Assembly: GCA_003260075.1 (NCBI GenBank)
Contig: QLIY01000905.1
Span: forward strand, 1 to 64,000
Length of the DNA: 64,000 nt
Direction: 5' to 3'
Source of the DNA: Phallusia mammillata
Lineage: Eukaryota; Chordata; Ascidiacea; Phlebobranchia; Ascidiidae
Shown: positions 59,014 to 64,000 of the stretch, in pieces
Numbering within the stretch: position 1 is the first letter of the stretch
How the letters are laid out: each line of letters opens with the position of its first letter
Notes under the pieces: model-generated
Databases searched by the model: none
Told to the model about the DNA's origin: nothing
The model's input: the letters and a program-made list of their open reading frames with translations, nothing else
Translations under genes and position numbers: made by a program

Positions 59014-59960
59014 TTTACCATGGAACGCGACGGCCGGTATCTACGACTGTAAGGAACAAAGCCTTAGAATTGGAGGTAAATTACTTTTAGGCTTGTTTAT
59101 AACTATTGTAGTCTTCATATAAGGTAGAACAACCATTCTAATTACTTATAGGCCTACCATAAAAAACTATTTCAGACGAAGCATAAAAAAAATCTTATTA
59201 AATATCGGTTAACACTAAGACTCGTGATTTACACAAAACATTGATTACAAGAATATTTCGGTGTTAAATATAATAATTCAAAAAAATGTAAGTTACGATG
59301 AATATGTGGGTGAACGATTTTCAGATTCTCTGGCTATTGAAATGGTTCGTTTTCATTTTTTTTAACAATTGTTGGTGTTGTTTCAGATTTCCATCACAAA
59401 CCGCAGCTACGTTTTGACACAGATAAGGGAGGCGGCAGTGTAAGTAAACTTATTTAACAAACGTCTTTAAAAAAATATTAAAGTACGTGAAAAAATATCG
59501 GACATACGAAAATATAATGTAAACCCAATAACTTCGTTAAGTTTGCTAAAACAGCCGTCGCTCGTGCAAATAGTGTTGCATAAACAACGAATTAAAATTA
59601 ACGCTTCTACCATGTTCATCCGAATAGCTAGCCCGTGCTTGAGTATGTTGCACTTCGTTTTTTGCATGTGATGTGTTATGGGGTAACTATTCGTTTGGCG
59701 GCATTGGTAGAAGTGCACTGCTCGGCGAGTTTCCGCGATCAAATAGCAAGTTGTGGTAATGTGATTACTTAACATTAATGGTCGAAGATGGAAAGACAGT
59801 GTAACATGTACTTATCCTGTCTTCGCACCTATTTTGAAAAAGTAGCTTTTTCGATTCAGATTTTGGGCTCTGCTTCTGCTTTTCTTTTTATAGGAAGTCA
59901 ACAAGACATGAATCGAGTACTCGGAGGAGAACCAAGATTGACTTAAAATTCCAAGATAGG
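59014..59960 (+). CDS. Candidate exons of an unrecognised array gene (59014-59075, 59387-59439, 59894-59960)
   Basis: Three blocks have good acceptors (TATACAG, TTTCAG, TATAG) and, for the first two, strong donors (GTAAAT, GTAAGT). One phase-consistent frame reads VYHGTRRPVSTTVRNKALEL, ISITNRSYVLTQIREAAV, then KSTRHESSTRRRTKIDL, stopping at 59966. The unit 1 copy of block 2 differs by four synonymous changes, including a TCC/AGC serine switch, plus mostly conservative ones, which favours this frame. A competing frame runs through all three blocks and stops after EVNKT. The unit 1 copy of block 1 has stops in every frame that joins. No known family is recognised. Could be a small secreted protein, a decaying duplicated gene or a spliced noncoding transcript. 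Confidence 0.3.
59602..59715 (+). ncRNA. Candidate hairpin RNA H1, copy 3
   Basis: GCTTCTACCA pairs with TGGTAGAAGT, then TG with CA, CGAATAG with CTATTCG, TA with TA and CCC with GGG. It has about the same shape as copy 2 despite several base changes. Confidence 0.4.
59789..59827 (+). ncRNA. Candidate hairpin H2, copy 3
   Basis: GAAAGACAG pairs with CTGTCTTC apart from one mismatch. The loop keeps TGTAAC and TACTTAT. It is the most diverged copy. Confidence 0.25.
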
Positions 59961-60000
59961 AGTTAAGTTCCATTGATTTTTAAGTTTTCATGGCTTAAAT

Positions 60001-61225
60001 GGCTTCCATTTCCTACGATCCACAGGCAATGACAGATATATAGTAAGTAATCTGTAGTATACCGATATTAATGGTGGTTTGGCATGTTGCACTTCATGTG
60101 TTGGTGTGACTATGTAAGCATGTTAAAAATAAAATAATTTGCATTGATTGGAAAAGCAAACTTGGTGTGTCTTTGCTAATGGATTGTTTTTTTTTTCTAG
60201 GGTTAATTTGTACTTCTCTGCATCATGTACTTTTCTGCCTCCAATGATAAAAATAAGTAAACAAGTACGTGAATGTTACATTCGATCGACTTTTAGAAAC
60301 GCCTAGATTTAGCCTAAAACATGTGAAGGTAGTATAATACATGTAGTGTCAATTCTTGGTACTGCTTTTGCTTTGTTTTCAGAAGAAGACAACAAGACAC
60401 GCGTTGAACCAAGATGATAATTGAAGCCAAACCGATTAAAGTTAAGTTAGCTACTTTGAAGCAAATATACTTGGGTCGCATATTTGGCAACTCATCACTT
60501 AGTTTAACTGTATTATAATACCATAAGGGTTCCAATTTTGCATGTTGATTTGCACGTTGCATTTGATGTTTGTGGCATGTGACGTGTGTTCTGACTGCTA
60601 AAATGTCTGCATCGGTAAAATTATTAAAAGTGAACTAGATTTTGTACTTTTTGTGTCTCTTGGCTTGGCTTCTGCTTGCTTTTCTTTTATAGGAAGGCCG
60701 CCAGACAAGAATCGAATACTCGGAACAACCAAGATTGACTTCAAACCGACAGAAGTTAAGTTCCATTGATTTTAAAGTTTTCCATGACATAAATAACTTA
60801 CCGCACAATTGACGACCCACAGTTAAATGGCAGACATATAGTTGTTAAGCTGTTGTATACAAAGTGCATGGTGGTTTGGTGTGTTGCACTTTATGTGTTG
60901 CATGTCACTTATCTTCTGACGGCGAGTAATAATACCTAGTTTTAAAATACCAGTTTTATTCTTCAAAAATTACCGTAATTAATGTATTGTTAAGCAGGCC
61001 TAAATGCTTCGCACTGGTAATGGATTGTTTTTTAGGATTTGTGACTTTTGTGCATCCAGGTGGACAGGTAAACGAAACATGAAATTCACTACAACAAGCA
61101 AACAAGTACGTAAGTGTGTTACAGAAATTGACATAATGAAACGTCTGAAACGTCATAATGAAACTTTTGCATGCAGATTTGGCATGTTGCAATTTGTGTT
61201 AACGCAAGTTAGTAAATTGACTCTT
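60001..61225 (+). repeat. Degenerate array units between the two parts of the array
   Basis: Exon-like blocks recur at about 60201, 60383, 60693 and 61037 with acceptors and GTTAAG- or GTACGT-type donors, but most carry frameshifts or stops. The GCATGTTGCACTT-type motif recurs near 60080, 60555, 60881 and 61184. This part reads as decayed copies of the array unit. Confidence 0.6.
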
Positions 61226-61508
61226 TGTATCTCTACAAACACAGTGCACGTTTTTATTGTTATTTAGTTCCTGCGGAAATGCACAAGACGTACCGCTCAT
61301 GTGAAGTTCCATATTAACAAGCGTTGTGATTGGTTGAAAGCAAAAAAAATCGATCCGTCATATTTTTGCAGCTCACGTTAAAGGTGGATTTTCAAATCGG
61401 GTAATTCTGTTATTACGTATTCTGTTGTTTATACGTTTGCTTATACTTCGAACTCTGCAAAATATTTACAACTAAATCTGTTGTTACTGATAATGGTTTG
61501 TTTTTTAG

Positions 61509-61585
61509 GATTTATTTGTACTTTTGTGCATCCAATTGAACAGTTAAGGGCTCGAAACAGGAAATTTACTACAACAAGCAAACAG
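61509..61585 (+). other. Exon-like block (upstream copy of 62835-62911)
   Basis: 77 nt between a TTTTTTAG acceptor and a GTACGT donor, open in the frame that enters with one base (FICTFVHPIEQLRARNRKF...TTTSKQ). It differs from the downstream copy by one synonymous and one missense change. Confidence 0.4.
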
Positions 61586-62305
61586 GTACGTAAATGTTTT
61601 CCGTAAATTGAAATAATAAAACGCCTAGTTCGAGCTAATAACGTGTGAGTATGGTATAGCGTGCACATTTCTTCACATGTTACTTAAAACGTATAGTGTC
61701 CATTAAATTATATATTGTGTTGTGTTTCTTGGTGCTGCTTCTGCTTTTTCAAAGGCAACAAGAGTCGCGTAGAGCCAAGATTGAATTTGAAGCTAAACCG
61801 AATGAAGTTAGTTACCTTGATTTTTACGTTTTTTTGCTTCGTAATTAGCGCAACTCAAAAGTAAGTTGTTCGTCTTTAGCATAATAATGATAACAGTTTT
61901 GCATGCAGATTTGGCACGTTGCACTTTGTGGCTATCGGCACCGATGAAACCAAAACATTAAAAGCGAACATGATTTAGTATCGTGTGTTGCGTTTCTTGG
62001 TTCTGCTTCTGCTTTTCTTTTTATAGGAAGACAACAGGACATGAATCGTGTACTCGGAGAACCAAAATGAAGATACTTTAACATCGAACTAATAAACGTT
62101 AAGTTATCCTGTTTTTAATCTGTTTGTGGCTTGAATGGTTTGTCGCATAATATATAGACGCATAGTTGACGACACAGTTTTATATTTAGGTTTAAGGTTT
62201 TGGCATGTTGCACTGTGTGTTTTGTATGTCACGTGTGTTCTGACTAAGTGGGCTTAATAAAACCTTGTGACGATAGGTTCAATGCTGCTGTAAGTTTTGT
62301 TGCAG

Positions 62306-63408
62306 AAGTTTGTCCAGCAACGGTTCTACAAAGCATCGAAACCTGCAAAGCCATTGGAGGAATCCGGTTTATGTGCAGACATGTTAGATGTAGGTAAACA
62401 AGTACAGTGTTACGATCATTTATCGAATGCTTGGAATAATTATCACTTGTGTTACCGTTTTAGAACCGCCGAACCTGTGCTATCCAGAAGGACCGACGAA
62501 TACTTGGCCAGCAGTTAACACAGGTTAGTGGTTTGGCTCGCCTTTGTATCTTGTATCTCTACAAAAACATGCGTGTTTTTATTGTTATTTAGTTCCTGCG
62601 CAAATGAGCAAGACGTACCGTTCATGTGAAGTTCTTTATTAACAAGCGTTGTCATTGGTTGAAAGCAAAAAAAATGCGATCCGTCATATTTTTGCAGCTC
62701 ACGTTAAAGGTGAATGTTCAAATCGGATAATTCTGTTATTATGTATTCTGTTGTTTATACGTTTGCTTATACTTCGAAGTCTGCAAAATATTTGGAACTA
62801 AATGTGTTGTTACTGATAATGGTTTGTTTTTTAGGATTTATTTGTACTTTTGTGCATCCAATTGAACAGTTAAGGGCACGAAACATGAAATTTACTACAA
62901 CAAGCAAACAGGTACGTGAAAGTTTTCCAAAAATTGACACAGTAATATGCCTAGATTAGTTAAATAACAAGTGAAGTTGGAATAGCGTGCACATATCCCA
63001 TCTTTGCATGTAATTTAATCCGTAAAGTGTCAATAAATTATAATACTGTGTTAAGTTTTTTGGTACTGCTATTGCTATTTTCTCAGATTGCAACATAAGT
63101 CGCGTTGACCCAAGATGGAAATTGCAGCCGAATCGATTGAAGATAAGTTACTTTGGTTTTTACGTTTTTCGCTTCGTAATTATAGTGGCATATCAAGAGT
63201 TAGTTGTTCATCTTTAGTTTTATAAGGATAGCTGTTTTGCATACTGATGTGGCATGTTGCACTTTGTGTTTGGCATGTCACTACTATTGGCTATCAGCAT
63301 CGGCGTGAAAAAATATTTAATGCGAACTAGTTTTAGTATCGTGTATTGTGTTTCTTGGTTCTGCTTCTGCTTTTCCTTTTCCTTTTATAGGAAGACAACT
63401 GGACATGA
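62306..63408 (+). CDS. Candidate four-exon 3' part of an unrecognised gene in the array
   Basis: Blocks 62306-62393, 62464-62523, 62835-62911 and 63391-63408 have canonical acceptors and donors and join in phase to a continuous 80-residue frame ending at TGA. The peptides are KFVQQRFYKASKPAKPLEES, GLCADMLDVG, EPPNLCYPEGPTNTWPAVNT, GFICTFVHPIEQLRARNMKF, TTTSKQ and EDNWT. The start lies upstream or is absent. The Cys- and Pro-containing middle exon looks extracellular. The same EDN-x-T stop follows the matching block at 62027, and EVNKT stops at 59894. The block at 63083, between the last two exons, would bring a stop and must be skipped. The last 18 bases of the first exon recur at the window end (63976-63993). 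No family recognised. Confidence 0.35.
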
Positions 63409-63479
63409 ATCGTGTACTCGGAGAACCAAAACGAAGATACTTTAACATCGAACTAATGAAAGTTAAGTTAACCTGTTTT

Positions 63480-63965
<486 letters not shown>

Positions 63966-64000
63966 CATACAGTNATGCAGACATGTTAGATGCAGGTAAA

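Larger units (their letters stand above)
57331..60000 (+). repeat. Tandem array, first three units (~0.9-1.1 kb period)
   Basis: Units share, in order, a ~100-nt inverted repeat (57493, 58693, 59602), a shorter hairpin (57805, 58890, 59789), a splice acceptor preceded by TCTGCT-rich pyrimidines, and exon-like blocks. Blocks: 57927-58003 and 58105-58157 in unit 1, 59014-59075 and 59387-59439 in unit 2, 59894 onward in unit 3. The second block is 53 nt in both units, and the first differs by 15 nt, a whole number of codons. Confidence 0.8.

Overview
The window looks like part of an ascidian (tunicate) genome, most probably Ciona or a close relative. It is AT-rich eukaryotic DNA with many GT-AG introns, mostly 0.1-3 kb. 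It carries one COE/EBF gene with a single, unduplicated helix 2, which is the non-vertebrate state. Many small non-autonomous DNA transposons are scattered through introns. Species assignment is an inference; the gene models come from reading frames and splice phases in the sequence.

Layout. 1-1969: local duplications joined by G-runs, then an intronless beta-1,3-glucuronyltransferase gene (minus). 1970-3116: compact divergent intergenic region with CRE-like sites. 3117-5191: a three-exon ABHD10-type serine hydrolase (plus). 5192-12880: a long gene-poor stretch upstream of the next gene, with CRE palindromes and two long G-runs. 12881-25723: a complete 15-exon COE/EBF transcription factor (plus, 582 residues). 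27699-37414: a seven-exon secreted protein on the minus strand, with signal peptide, FN3, LDLa, sushi/CCP and FN3 in that order. 38221-40582: six-exon SPEF1-type calponin-homology protein of cilia and flagella (plus). 41361-51471: complete ten-exon phosphoacetylglucosamine mutase PGM3 (plus), whose introns hold several hAT-type MITEs. 53850-56184: a small gene ending in an ASH domain like that of CEP192/SPD-2, with an unresolved 5' end.

57.1-64.0 kb: an unrecognised tandem array. Units of about 0.9-1.3 kb repeat short exon-like blocks with conserved splice sites and, in several cases, consistent reading frames. In the first three units the intron-like spacers also carry two conserved inverted repeats, the larger of which shows compensatory base changes between copies. 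The array is interrupted by an 8-bp-TSD MITE with a paralogous empty site, and ends in two very long G-runs. This is the part of the window most likely to hold something undescribed.

The recognised genes do not form one pathway. They cover glycosaminoglycan linker synthesis and UDP-GlcNAc supply (B3GAT, PGM3), cilia and centrosomes (SPEF1, ASH protein), developmental transcription (EBF), and a secreted adhesion-like protein. The frequent G-runs, all on the plus strand and several cutting off a duplicated copy, suggest local assembly problems at those points.
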